DNA from: Bryum argenteum | Taxonomy: Eukaryota; Streptophyta; Bryopsida; Bryales; Bryaceae | Assembly: GCA_037043015.1 (NCBI GenBank) | Contig: CM073323.1 | Location: 21,914,758 to 21,978,757 of the forward strand | Length of the DNA stretch: 64,000 nucleotides | Direction of reading: 5' to 3' | Shown: one piece after another, positions 22,955-33,453 of the stretch | Layout of the letters: each line of letters opens with the position of its first letter | How positions within the stretch are numbered: position 1 is the stretch's first letter | Made by a program: the position numbers and the translations under genes | Notes under the pieces: model-generated | The model's input: the letters and a program-made list of their open reading frames with translations, nothing else | What the model was told of the DNA's origin: nothing | Databases searched by the model: none

Positions 22955-23501
22955 ACTTACTGAAATGTTGACGTAGTGAATGATCACTTCTAAGTTCTGG
23001 AACACTTCTTGTTGCAAGTAAATTTGAATAAATGAGTTGCGATGGCGAAAGAGGTCAACTTACTTGAAAGCGGACAATTTCGTTGTGACCAAACAAGGCT
23101 TCATACATCGTCAAGGAAACCAACAGGAAGAGTTGAACATGAATGAAGTCTGCACTTGCTCCAAAAAGTCATCGATTCTTGGCTTGGTTGAAGACACTGT
23201 AATTGACTAGGTCGACTCAGTGACATACTTGCGCACACCAGAGTAGATACCATGAGCTCAGACATATAGTCCAGAGTTACAGTTGGAACATTTCTGGCTT
23301 CATGTAATCTGCGAGACAGATATGGATAGTGAAGATGCTCCTCTGGTCTGCAATAGTAGATGAGTAACATTTAAGCTTGCCTGCCTCAGGTGAGTTCGCC
23401 TGCAGTGCAACAAGCATATACATGAGGAAACGCCTTCCGTGAAGACAATCTTCTGAAGGTAAACAAACAAGATACGAACTTACCAGATCCAATCATCCAT
23501 C
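22955..23501 (-). promoter_or_regulatory. SMG7 3' UTR with candidate introns
   Basis: Downstream of the SMG7 stop, in the sense direction, there are strong splice-site pairs. Donor GTAAGT is at 23483 with acceptors ending ...TACTATTGCAG (23348) or ...GCACTGCAG (23400). Donor GTAACT is at 23280 with acceptor ...CAATTACAG near 23199. Donor GTAAGT is at 23063 with acceptor ...CAACATTTCAG near 22960. Introns more than about 50 nt after a stop make an mRNA a target of nonsense-mediated decay. Flowering-plant SMG7 is known to be self-limited by 3' UTR introns, so the same layout here is meaningful. No transcript data were available. Confidence 0.5.
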
Positions 23502-26500
23502 TTATGATACAAAAGGATCACGTGAATGATATTGCCCTGGCATCTGCTGCTGATATTGCTGCTGCTGCTGCTGGCGCTGAAGATACATGAGCTGCTGACG
23601 GTGAAGCATCTCGGCCTGGGCCTTTACTTGCGCCTGTTGAGCATCAGTCTGCCTATCAATGTAGGTAGGCTGAGTATCCGCGTTGTAGGGAGATGGTGCT
23701 TGAACGTGGGGTGCAACGTATTTCCGGTGATGTATAGCCCCCATACCTACAAACAAAGACACTCTTCAGCATGATACTTGGTGATGATAGTTAACTTTCA
23801 AACTGATTTGCAAGCAGGATATCTACCTGGAAAAGGGAAAGGTGCACTTTCAAAGCCTGATGTCCTCGAGACATCATCACCACCAGACCACAAACTGCGG
23901 TTGTTATTGTTGGACTGAGCATCTGCAGAGTACCCGGCCTGGGAGGCAACGAGCTTGGCACTTCTAAAGTCATCCAACCACCCATAATCATCAGCGTTGT
24001 CTTCTCCCATGGGTCTCTGATTTTGAAATGTACCTGGTGGCTGGAACATGCCCGGAGCGGGCTTTGTAGCAGATTTGCCAGGAAGTGGTCCGAAACCAGG
24101 TGGAGGACGCATTGCGGGCTGACTAGCACGGCTCGGAACAGAGAGGTCTTTCACACCCCAGCTGGTATTTGGTGTTGCAGTCACATCCCGATTATTTGCT
24201 ATTGGATACTGAACTGGAGATGCCTCAGAAGAGGTCAAGAGCGGAAGAGAGCTTGAGCTATGTATCATCTCCCCGGACCTGTTTCCTGCCTCCGTGACTG
24301 CCGTGAGGGCAGCCAGAGATAATTTCGTATCGCTCCATGTTGGCCTGCCGTCCTCGGAACTCCACAGTGATCGTAAATCATTCTGGCTTTGAGGAGCTGT
24401 GCCCATTCTCTTGTCAGGAAAGTTCGTGAAACCACCTTTCTGGCCTTGGAACCAGGATTCAGCACTTGAAACTGGATACTGCGGTCCATCAGTAAACTGA
24501 TCCAACCAGTTACCCGAGCTTGTCGCTGCCGAAGTCATTATAGGGAATCGTGGCGCAGAAGCATCATTCACCGAGGGGTTTAGACCGGACAGACGCAAGG
24601 TTGAAATGGCAGCTGCTGCATCGTTGATCATAGGAGCCGACACCATTGAAGATCCTGTTACAGAAATCAGGGGCATAGGTGTTGCAAGCTCAACTGAACC
24701 ACTCTGCGAGGAAGCTACGGTCGTGCTAGCATCCAGAGAGTAGGTGCCTTGGACGGAAGAATACTGTCCTGGATTCATGTAGAAAGGTCCCTGAAACTTG
24801 GCAGCAAGTGAGCTCTCCGGAAGCCAGGGGTTTTGAGCAGCGGAGCTCGGCATGGAGGTAGTTTGTACAGAAACTTCAGAAGTGGGCACTGTGGAGAAAT
24901 TGAAGTGCGGGAGAATATTGTTGGAGTACGATGGCTCAGGGGCTTCAAAGGCGGGCGGCTTCTGGTTGTTCAAGGGCTTGAAAACTATAACCTCTTCATC
25001 TTCTTCCTCGTTGACTTCGTTCACAGGAGTACTTGCTGGTGTTTCTGCTTTGGCGTGACTGTTGCTGGTAGTCATACTATCCTGTGATGTATTTCCATTT
25101 TCGATAACCTCATCCTCCACATTGTAGGAAATTTCCTCGATGCCATCACCGATCTGCTCCTCTTCCTTCTGCTCCTTTCGTGCTTCTCCAGCAAGTAAGA
25201 ACCTGTCCAACTCCTCATCGTAGCAGATACCTCTCTGGGTACTTTCAAGAGCATTGGCAACTGCTTTCCCCGCAGCTAACAATCTCTTAATGCGGACTTT
25301 GTACTGCTTCTCCCCTTTTCCTTCAAGAAAACCTGCTTTCGAGTAGTCTAGACCAGTCTGAGCAGGAGCAAGAGGAATGAAACCTTGAAGCTCAAAATCC
25401 TCCAAAAGCGCAACACCCTGTTCATTTTCAACCGCGCCACCGAAAGCCTCGAACCCATTACTCGCGTTTGAGTCCTCTTTAAACACCTTCAGGAAGTAGT
25501 TAAGTAGCAACAAACACTCTGCCCAGAAAGAGGCCCTAGCATTGGCTTGATCAACGTCAATTTCGCTCCCAACCGCCTTCTCTGGTCGACCAGCTAGCCA
25601 CTCCATGAACATGAGTAACGCAGGGAGGAGCACACTTCGAGATGGATCTTTTGCCTGACCGCATCGATGCATTAGACGCCCAGCGAACTCAAAGGCTGCT
25701 GTCAGGGCATGCTGAAAAAGACCAGACCTCTGCAGAATCTCTGCATAAGTCGGGTGATTGGCCGCATCAGCACTCCAATCGATATTATGGACGGTATAAA
25801 TCAGGATAGCCACAACTTGAATAACACATGATGGCCCCGCATTGCCCATAGTTGTTCTACTTTGACTGTCAGTCCCTAAGGCTGCCTCCAGGGTGGTATC
25901 GTTCCCAGACAAAAGTTGCTCGAGGTCACTTAATGTCTCCGAGTAAACTTGCGAAAAGGTCTCCAGACTGCAAAAGACACCTACCAAGAATTGTTCTCGT
26001 AAAAAACACGCCAACAGAAGACGTTCATAATGATATACGTGAGCAACAAAAAAAAACCTGTGCAAACGCTTGAAGAATGACTATCAGTTGATACTACACA
26101 ACAACAAATTAAAAAATGCAAAATATGTAGTGAGGCACACTTCAAACCTCAACAATGACACGAATGCCCATCTGCGAATTACCTGGTACGCGTGAACAAA
26201 ATTCCGTTCATCCGCACGAAACGAGTCTGAAAACATCTTCTCAAATCGGGGGTTTTTGGAGAAGTTGCAACAATATCCGAATTCTCTGCTTTTACATCTT
26301 TCTTGGCGAGCTTCACCGTTCCCCTACCACCGTGTGAATTCCGATCATTCCTGCCAGGGGCACCAGTTGGCGCCACCTGTGCTCCTGCTCCAGGGACGGC
26401 ATTCTTCAATGCTAGAAGCTGGCTGTACTGATTCCGGTTCTGCTCGCAAAAAATAATTACAGAATGAACTTCCGGTTTCGCTCTACAATCAACCAGAACT

Positions 26501-28018
26501 GCAGATAACACTGACATCGACTAAGCAACAAAAGTCGGAAATACTGCATCAAAAGTTACCTTTTCAAATAGTAGAATCAAATTGTCTCTGGCGGTCAGGA
26601 ACGGTGTCTCCACAGCAAGACTGCGGAAGTACCGATAAACTGCGAGGAGTTCATCATTGACATAGGTCGCCAACACTGCCAACTGCAGAAAACACCCCCA
26701 TATCTTCTCGTTAGAAGAGAACCTGCTAGCTTCAACTTCACACTTGCTCTAGTAAAGATAGAGCAATCTGAGAAGTCCTAGTTTGCAATATGTTCTAAGC
26801 CGACGATACCAATAATGAGCTCAATCACAACTTGAAGAATAGTGATAGAAGATTCGAAGCACAAAAAAGAGTCAGTTAACTCTAAGAAAAGCGTCAGAGA
26901 GAGAGAAATGCCAAGGACCTGATTGTGCGGATTACCACTCGAAGGCCACAAAGAAGCTGCCTGCAGGTAATATCCCGCAGCTACAGAGAATTCGATAGAA
27001 CGAGTGTCTGGAGCACTCCCATGCATTTCCTTGTACCGGGCCAAATCGCCCAAGAATATCAAACAACGGTGGCATGATAGCTGACAACGTTTCACTTTCA
27101 ATTTCCGCTCGTTTTCATCTCCAGCTGTGGATATAAAATCACTGCTCTCAAAGGTAGAATAATCCTGAGGCAGACCATGCTTCGCTCGTAACTTCAATAT
27201 AAGATTGTGGTAGAATCCCGTAACTTCAGCTAAAAAGCTCTTAAATGCTGCTACTATCCTAAAAACCGAATCCCGTTGAGCTCCGCCCTTATTTGTTGCA
27301 ACAGCATAATTAATCTTCTTAATTTTAGCTCGGAACTCATCAATCTGTTTGTAGTGCAGTCGCCATATAGCTTGCTCCACTTCATGTGACTCGGCAAGCT
27401 CATGATCTTCAAGAATCACTAACTCATATTTCTCCCGAACTGTATTCTGTAATGACCGCACACTCGAATCAAACGGCCCCTTCGCCTGAAGCAATGTCCT
27501 CAACTGCTTCTCTAGCTCCAGGGCCTGCAACAGTAATCTCATGTCAGAAAACATACAATATCCTCTATAAAACATAAACATGCGGGTCCAATCTAATCAA
27601 GTACACAATCGAAATCAATACCGGTTCCCCTTGCACAAGATAGCTATCTCTAGACCTTTAACCGTTTCACGAACTATCATCTTATCGGTATTCCAAGCAT
27701 GTCAAAGATCACGAGGTTATGCTCTATACTCAATATCCAAAAGCACAAAAACCAATAAAACTGATAATTGGACATCCCCTAACGAAAAGAAACCGGTAAT
27801 CAATGAAATTTGACCACCGACCTCGTAAGCTTAATATCGACAACGATAGACTTTTCACCGCATATTGCAGAACCGATCATAAGCGGCGGCGAAAGCAAGA
27901 ATTGACAGAGAAATTGAATTGAAAAATGGGGAAAACGTGACGGAACCTGGTTGTAGTGATGCTTAGCCAGGGCGGATGGGGAAGAAACCGGCGCGGCGTC
28001 ACTTAGCAGGCTCATCAT
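23502..28018 (-). CDS. SMG7: SMG7/EST1-family nonsense-mediated decay factor
   Basis: Six coding exons on the minus strand: 28018-27947, 27524-26919, 26682-26560, 26439-26183, 25967-23827, 23746-23502. The model closes in frame at 1147 residues. SMG7 binds phosphorylated UPF1 through a 14-3-3-like TPR domain and sends aberrant mRNAs to decay. The N-terminal part (about 45-265) carries the plant SMG7 signatures ILEDHELAESHEVEQAIWRL, ATGFYHNL-like VTGFYHNLILKLRAKHGLP, CHRCLIFLGDLARYKE, YYLQAASLWPSSGNPHNQ and YRYFRSLA. The EST1 helical domain follows (about 270-600), then a long Ser/Pro-rich low-complexity tail and a Gln-rich end (RQQQQQQYQQQ). The ATG at 28018 is chosen because upstream in-frame codons contain no ATG; the next codon is also ATG. 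Intron 1 separates the first 24 residues. Confidence 0.93.
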
Positions 28019-28259
28019 CCATTCCTCGCGCACCGCACCCTCGACACCGAATCAAAGAGAGCGTGGAAACTGAAAGTGAAACCCTAAATGGGGAGTGGAG
28101 GCCACAGGGGACGAGAATTGGCGAGAATTGGATTGAGAGAACGAGGATTGCGAGCTTGTTAGAAAGCAGTAAGTAGAGGCGGCCGCGGAGGAGCAAGTGC
28201 CGGCGAACGAGGGTAGACGCGCAAGCAACAAGCTAACTTATGGGGTCTACCTTCTTACA

Positions 28260-29425
28260 AGCAATGGAGGGAAACGATGAGGGCATCGTCGTTCTGTTCT
28301 CCGACTTGCTGCTTTGCTTTCCGGGTCATGGGTCCCATGCCCGTGTCCCCCGGTGACCGTGCATTTGGCCGGCTTGCTTCCTTCTTCCCCACTCCAAAAA
28401 GTAAAAGTTTGTCCAAATCTGCGGTCCTCGTGCAATTATTGTAGTTTCAGTTATAGTCTGGTATTTGTGGGGTGACTTGCTAGGAAGCCTCGGGGTTGCA
28501 TCCATTTTTATGTTAAGAAAATCCGAGTAATGGGAGGATATCAAATAATTTAGCAAAGAAATAGATTTGAGACCTCTTTGGCGGGTAAAAGATATCTCAA
28601 ATCTAGTACATTAATTGTAGTTGTATGGCGAGTTTGACAACATATAGATACAGGGGTACCTGGATAAGATCAAGCTTGTTAAGATCAACGTCTAGTTAAG
28701 AACGATGTCCCTGTCCCTTTATTATGCAAAGAGGCATTGTTTCATTATGGTCAACGCTTGGATGAGCTCGACGTTTTTGTCTGTCCAAAAACGTTTATTT
28801 AACCCAAGCACCACTATACCACATGAACTTGTTGGTGAGACCCTAGGTCCTACCAAAATTTTGGTGAATGTCATCTCTTCATCACTAAAAAGGGTTTCGA
28901 AGAATGAAAAATAAACATATGCTTCTCCTCAAGTTAGAAATGCATTTAAAAACAATTTTTATGTTTCATAGAGGTTTTAAAGAGGTGCAATAAAATTTTG
29001 AAGATGCTCTTGAGAATCTTTGAGATCCCGCCAACAAATTAAAATCATTAATCTACTAGTGAAGAACTTGTTCTAGCAACTGCAGATCATTAGTTTTCTA
29101 ATTGAGATCCTCATGTTGAAGTTTAGTTCAAGTTGAGCACTTTGTTAGAAAGAACACTCCCTCTTTCATATATACTATTTTTCTTTCATTTTTTTATCAG
29201 CTCAAATGTTTCTTGTCCCCATATTCCATTTTTCCTCTTTTATATCTTTTCTTGGCTCCCTTGTTAGTTTGTTTCCTCATTCTATCGTCCCCTTGTCTCC
29301 TCCTCTCCTATGTCTGGCTATCCCCTTGACTTATTCACACCATGTTTTGTTGTCCTCTTGACTCGTAATCCCCTCATTCACAAAAGAGACGAGGCAAACA
29401 AACACCAAATCTATTATAAAAGGCA
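28260..29425. other. Intergenic stretch upstream of SMG7, no gene seen
   Basis: GC-richer up to about 28400 (5' UTR/promoter side of SMG7), then AT-rich with stops in all frames. No mobile-element termini recognised. Confidence 0.5.
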
Positions 29426-29429
29426 TATA

Positions 29430-29430
29430 G

Positions 29431-29468
<38 letters not shown>

Positions 29469-29473
29469 TTTTA
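29430..29473 (+). repeat. CTTTT microsatellite and T tract
   Basis: CTTTTCTTTTCTTTTCTTTT followed by a long run of T. Confidence 0.9.
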
Positions 29474-30141
29474 AATGTTTTCTTATGATATTGGGAACCG
29501 TGGGTTGAATTGGGGCGTAAATTATGTTATTAGAAGTGGGATTTTTTGTAGAGAGATGTGGGAATAATTGGATTGCAAATTGGGGTTGACGATTCCCAAG
29601 ATATTGAAATTTCAAGTAATTATGGCCCCCAAATCACCAAACATTACGAGAATGACCTACTTTTAGATCTAACAAAGAAAGAAGAGGGCCATGGTCCACC
29701 CAATTTGGACGTGACGTCATGATATTGGGCATCGCCAGGCGGATTGAGGCACATGAGGTGTGTTTGGAAGCGGGTTCTCTTTTAGAGGTGACGACAACAA
29801 TTGGATTGCAATTCTATCCAGGGGATCGTAAGTTATTTATGACCTCATATATATTAGAAATTATGTGTATATGGCAAGGTTGCGGGGGCGTACTACTCTT
29901 CTATCATATACCAAGAGGAGGATCCCCCAATTCGGCGAAGAAAAAAAATCATGAATATTCACTCAGCATAAATGTATTATTTTTAAAAAATCTCATCCTT
30001 GAAATGTCATTTATGATTACCTTAGTCATGTAGGAAACTACATTGTACGACACGGCATTGATTTTATTGCATAGACATGGGCTCAAATAGGTGCTCAAAT
30101 GTGTAGAGTCCATATCATAAGCATAAGCATGTACGTTAAGC

Positions 30142-30330
30142 CCTAGAAATTCAAGGAAGCCAAAATTACCTAGAAATTCAAGGAAGCCAAAATTACCTAG
30201 AAATTCAAGGAAGCCAAAATTACCTAGAAATTCAAGGAAGCCAAAATTACCTAGAAATTCAAGGAAGCCAAAATTACCTAGAAATTCAAGGAAACCAAAC
30301 TTACCTAGAAATTCGAGGAAGCCAAAATTA
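30142..30330 (+). repeat. 27-bp minisatellite, seven copies
   Basis: Seven uninterrupted 27-bp units starting CCTAGAAATTCAAGGAAGCC. The first five are identical; copies 6 and 7 carry one to three substitutions. Because 27 is a multiple of three, the minus strand reads as a perfect nonapeptide repeat FGFLEFLGN inside a 128-residue open frame (30335-29949). I treat the frame as a by-product of the repeat. Confidence 0.9.
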
Positions 30331-31269
30331 CTCATTGCTATTTCACGAAACTTAGATAAAGGGTAACATTATATATATTTTTTGGATTGGGATTCAATTC
30401 AAGCCTAAAATTATTGTAAGAATGTAGATGTCAACTAATATGTTTGAAGACACGTCATGGTATTTGGTTCAAGAAGTCTAGATTTAGACTATCCTTCCTT
30501 TGTAAAATAGGAGGCAATTCACCATAGCTAGGCTATTATTTGAGTCAAACGATTTTTAATTTTTAATTTTATTTTAGTTTTATTTTTTTATTATTCAAGA
30601 GGGTTTTAAAGATAAAGATGAAGAACTTTCTTGTTGGTGAAATTCTGATTGCGATTGGTTTGTTGATAGTATCTCTACTCCAAAGTGAAAATGCTCAAAT
30701 TTAGAAATCGTTCTTTTAATATTGATACATTACGATTTCAAAATTTATAAGGCCTCACAAATCCAAAGTTGACCAACATGATCCACACAAAGTATACTAC
30801 TAGATTCTACAATTAAGATGTGAATAACTTACTTTCAACTCCATGTACAAAGCTTTCAAAAAACTATATTTTTTGCCTAAAAATGGCAAGGATGTATAGG
30901 AGCTAAGAATAACTAAAAAGATCTTTGCCTTGGTTTTGTACGTCATAATGTCACAAATGATATAGATTCATCAAAAGATGTTTTACGCATTAATACCTAG
31001 GGTAACAAGGTTTGAAATCCTATGGTTGATAGTACAAAATATACTAAATGCGTTACTCCTACATCAATTCAAATAAGGTATAAGAAAATCGCATTTTCTA
31101 TTTCTGGAAGTCAAGAAATTGTTTGGAGTTTTAGGCATTAAACCCAACTACTTGTGGTATGATAGTATAATGTTATCCACTTGAGGTGATTTTGACCCGC
31201 CTTCTGGGTAATATTAACGCTTCTCTTGCCAAATGAATAGGCCTCGCTTGTTAAGCTAGTCTTCTTAAG

Positions 31270-31372
31270 TATTATTCTCTCGGTCCCAATAGAATTGTCT
31301 AGTAGATTCTGTCAAATCTACCTCCAAATTTCATGGAACCTACTAGACAATTATGATGGCATAGGGGAAGTA
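31270..31372 (+). repeat. Diverged Stowaway-like foldback
   Basis: Arms CTCGGTCCCAATAGAATTGT and the near complement around ACAATTATGATGGCATAGGG pair with a few mismatches around a short centre. Size and terminal words (CTCGGTCCC...) fit an old Stowaway-type MITE. Confidence 0.5.
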
Positions 31373-31904
31373 AAACAATAACTTTTTGTTCACACATTTT
31401 ACCATCAATTACTGTATTATTGTAAATTGTTATTTGACAAACAATATATTGTAAATAAAATAGCTTCTTTTTAATAATAGATTTCAACTTCAAAATTTAA
31501 ACATTAGGTGAGCCTCACACGCTCTTTGTATTTGTTGTTTTCTATGTTGGGTAAATGGAGTTGCTCCCCACCTCACCCAAAATCTCAATCCTCATAGTGT
31601 GAAATTGGCGCATCACAATCACATGAGAAATTGTCTCGCTCTCTTTGTTTTCCAAGGCGTATAAAGAATACTTCACCAAATTAAACAAAAGCTTGCAAAA
31701 TGGTTATGACATTTTATTGTTTATTAATTATTAGAAAGTTTTTAATTTTCATAATTATCTTCAATTCAACTCTGGCAATCCTTATAAGTTTTGTATTGAT
31801 CATAAAATGGTTGATTGGGTGCCTTAAGGTGCCTTAGGGTGCCTAAGGGTTAAAAGTGATGTGAATGCTAGAAATAATAAATTAGAACTACCAAAACTTA
31901 ATAC

Positions 31905-32345
31905 TGAATAAACAAGAGAATGAAGCATGGAAAACAAGGGAATGAAGGATGGTAAACAAGGGAATGGGATGATGGGAAATAAGGGAACGGGGTGACGAGA
32001 AAGTAGAGAAAGGGGATACGAAGCACAAAGAAACATGGTGATGGGGAACAAGAGAACATGGTGACAAGGAACAAGGGAACATGGTGACAAGGAACAAGGG
32101 AACCCAATGACGAGGTATACGGGGACGGAGTGACGGGAACAAGGGAACGAAGTGACGGAGAGCAAGGGAAGGGGGGGTGACGTGGAACAAAAGAACGGGG
32201 TGACAAAAACAAGAGAATGGGGTGACGAGGAATAAAGGGAATGTGGTTACGAGAATAAGGGAACGGGTGTCGGGAATAAGGAAACTGGGTGACCGGAACA
32301 AGAAATCCGGATGACAAGAACAAGGAACTAGGTGACATGAAACAA
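31905..32345 (+). repeat. Purine-rich degenerate satellite (about 440 bp)
   Basis: Irregular repetition of GGAACAAGGGAAC, GGGGTGACG and CATGGTGACAAGG words with a period near 17-20 bp. Almost no pyrimidine runs occur on the plus strand, so the strand is about three-quarters purine. The long minus-strand open frames (repeating PCSLVP/HPVPLF-like words in all three frames) are a result of this composition, not a gene. Confidence 0.8.
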
Positions 32346-33000
32346 GGGATGCAAAACTTTATATTCTTCTCTTTTCTGTACGTGTCAGGAGGACATGGAT
32401 ATGTACTCGTAGAAAAATATAGAATACCTTGAATAATATCATCCCGAGAGGATTATTTGGTAGTCTCTTGCTCCAGGTTTGCATAAAGAGCAACTAGTAT
32501 GCCTTTGTAGCCTGACAATGCCTTTGCGGCATTGCCGGGCTGACTTAAATACTTCTACCATGTCCCTCTTGTCTTTTATGCTAGATTTAAAATTAGGTCA
32601 TTTTTATAGTTTTTGATGCTCTGGGGTATTTCCCTTGCAATCAATGATTACACAAAATCCATTCATCCAAATTCCACATTTCATTCAAATAAAATAAAAT
32701 TTGTCGTTGTGTTTGGATGATCTCCGACAATATTTACCTCCAGCAATTTGGAAAATAATCCCTCTCCTCATCGGACTCCGCCCTCCTTGTCTGGGAATTA
32801 TTTCCTACATTGCCCTCGTTCCAGGTAATTGCCCTAAGCATTTTATTCACGCCAACCCAATAAGGGGATTGGGATTACTGTAACTTACCTTGGGGCGAAA
32901 GCAAAGGCAAGGCCAACATACAGTGCGCGCGCCTTTTTACTTTAGCTGCCACGACCATAAGCTTTAGCGGAGCAGTTCCAGCGGCTTCGTTGCCGTAGAG
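32346..33000. other. Upstream region of the FPA-like gene
   Basis: No gene seen. From about 32900 the sequence becomes GC-richer, with GA-repeat-like stretches at 33000-33030 (GACAGACAGAGAGCGAGAGC) that probably mark the 5' UTR start. Confidence 0.4.
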
Positions 33001-33062
33001 AGACAGACAGAGAGCGAGAGCTCGAGAGACGAAGACACAGTCCTCTTCCTCGCCACCACGAG

Positions 33063-33431
33063 GTGAGATAGTGCATGCGATTGACCTAAATTTCTACACC
33101 TGCGGCAGTTTTCAAAATTTATTTTCAGCGCTGCGAATTCCGATTCCTCTTTTGGTCCAGGCGTCGCGCTCTCGTAAGGGTTTATGTTGCTTCATTTTTT
33201 GCGTGTCTTAGCGATGGTTTCGTTTGTTATTGAAGGCCGCATGAGGTTAGGAAATGCCCGTAGTTGCAATGCCCCGGAGCTGTGTTTTAGGGTTTGGTAG
33301 AAATTTGGCGGGAAAGCATGAATCTATGGAATTGGCGCACCCGAATTTTTTCGTTTTAACGGAATTAGGGTTGAGATTGTAGGTGGAGCGTGCATGAGAA
33401 TTAAGTACGACGGGACATGCAACAACTCAGA
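33063..33431 (+). other. Probable 5' UTR intron of the FPA-like gene
   Basis: Donor CACGAG/GTGAGA at 33063 and acceptor CAACAACTCAG ending at 33431, placing a 369-nt intron in the leader, 22 nt before the ATG at 33454. Inferred from splice signals only. Confidence 0.45.
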
Positions 33432-33453
33432 ACTGGACTCGAGAACGGTGATA

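Noticed and set aside
30142-30330. CRISPR-like array (regular short repeats)
   Set aside because: Units are directly adjacent with no spacers and the genome is eukaryotic.
29949-30335. A 128-residue protein with nonapeptide repeats
   Set aside because: Explained by the 27-bp minisatellite; no splice sites, start context or homologous flank.
31824-32338. Three long overlapping minus-strand frames (113-146 residues)
   Set aside because: All three frames are open at once over the purine-rich satellite, with the same repeated words; this is compositional.
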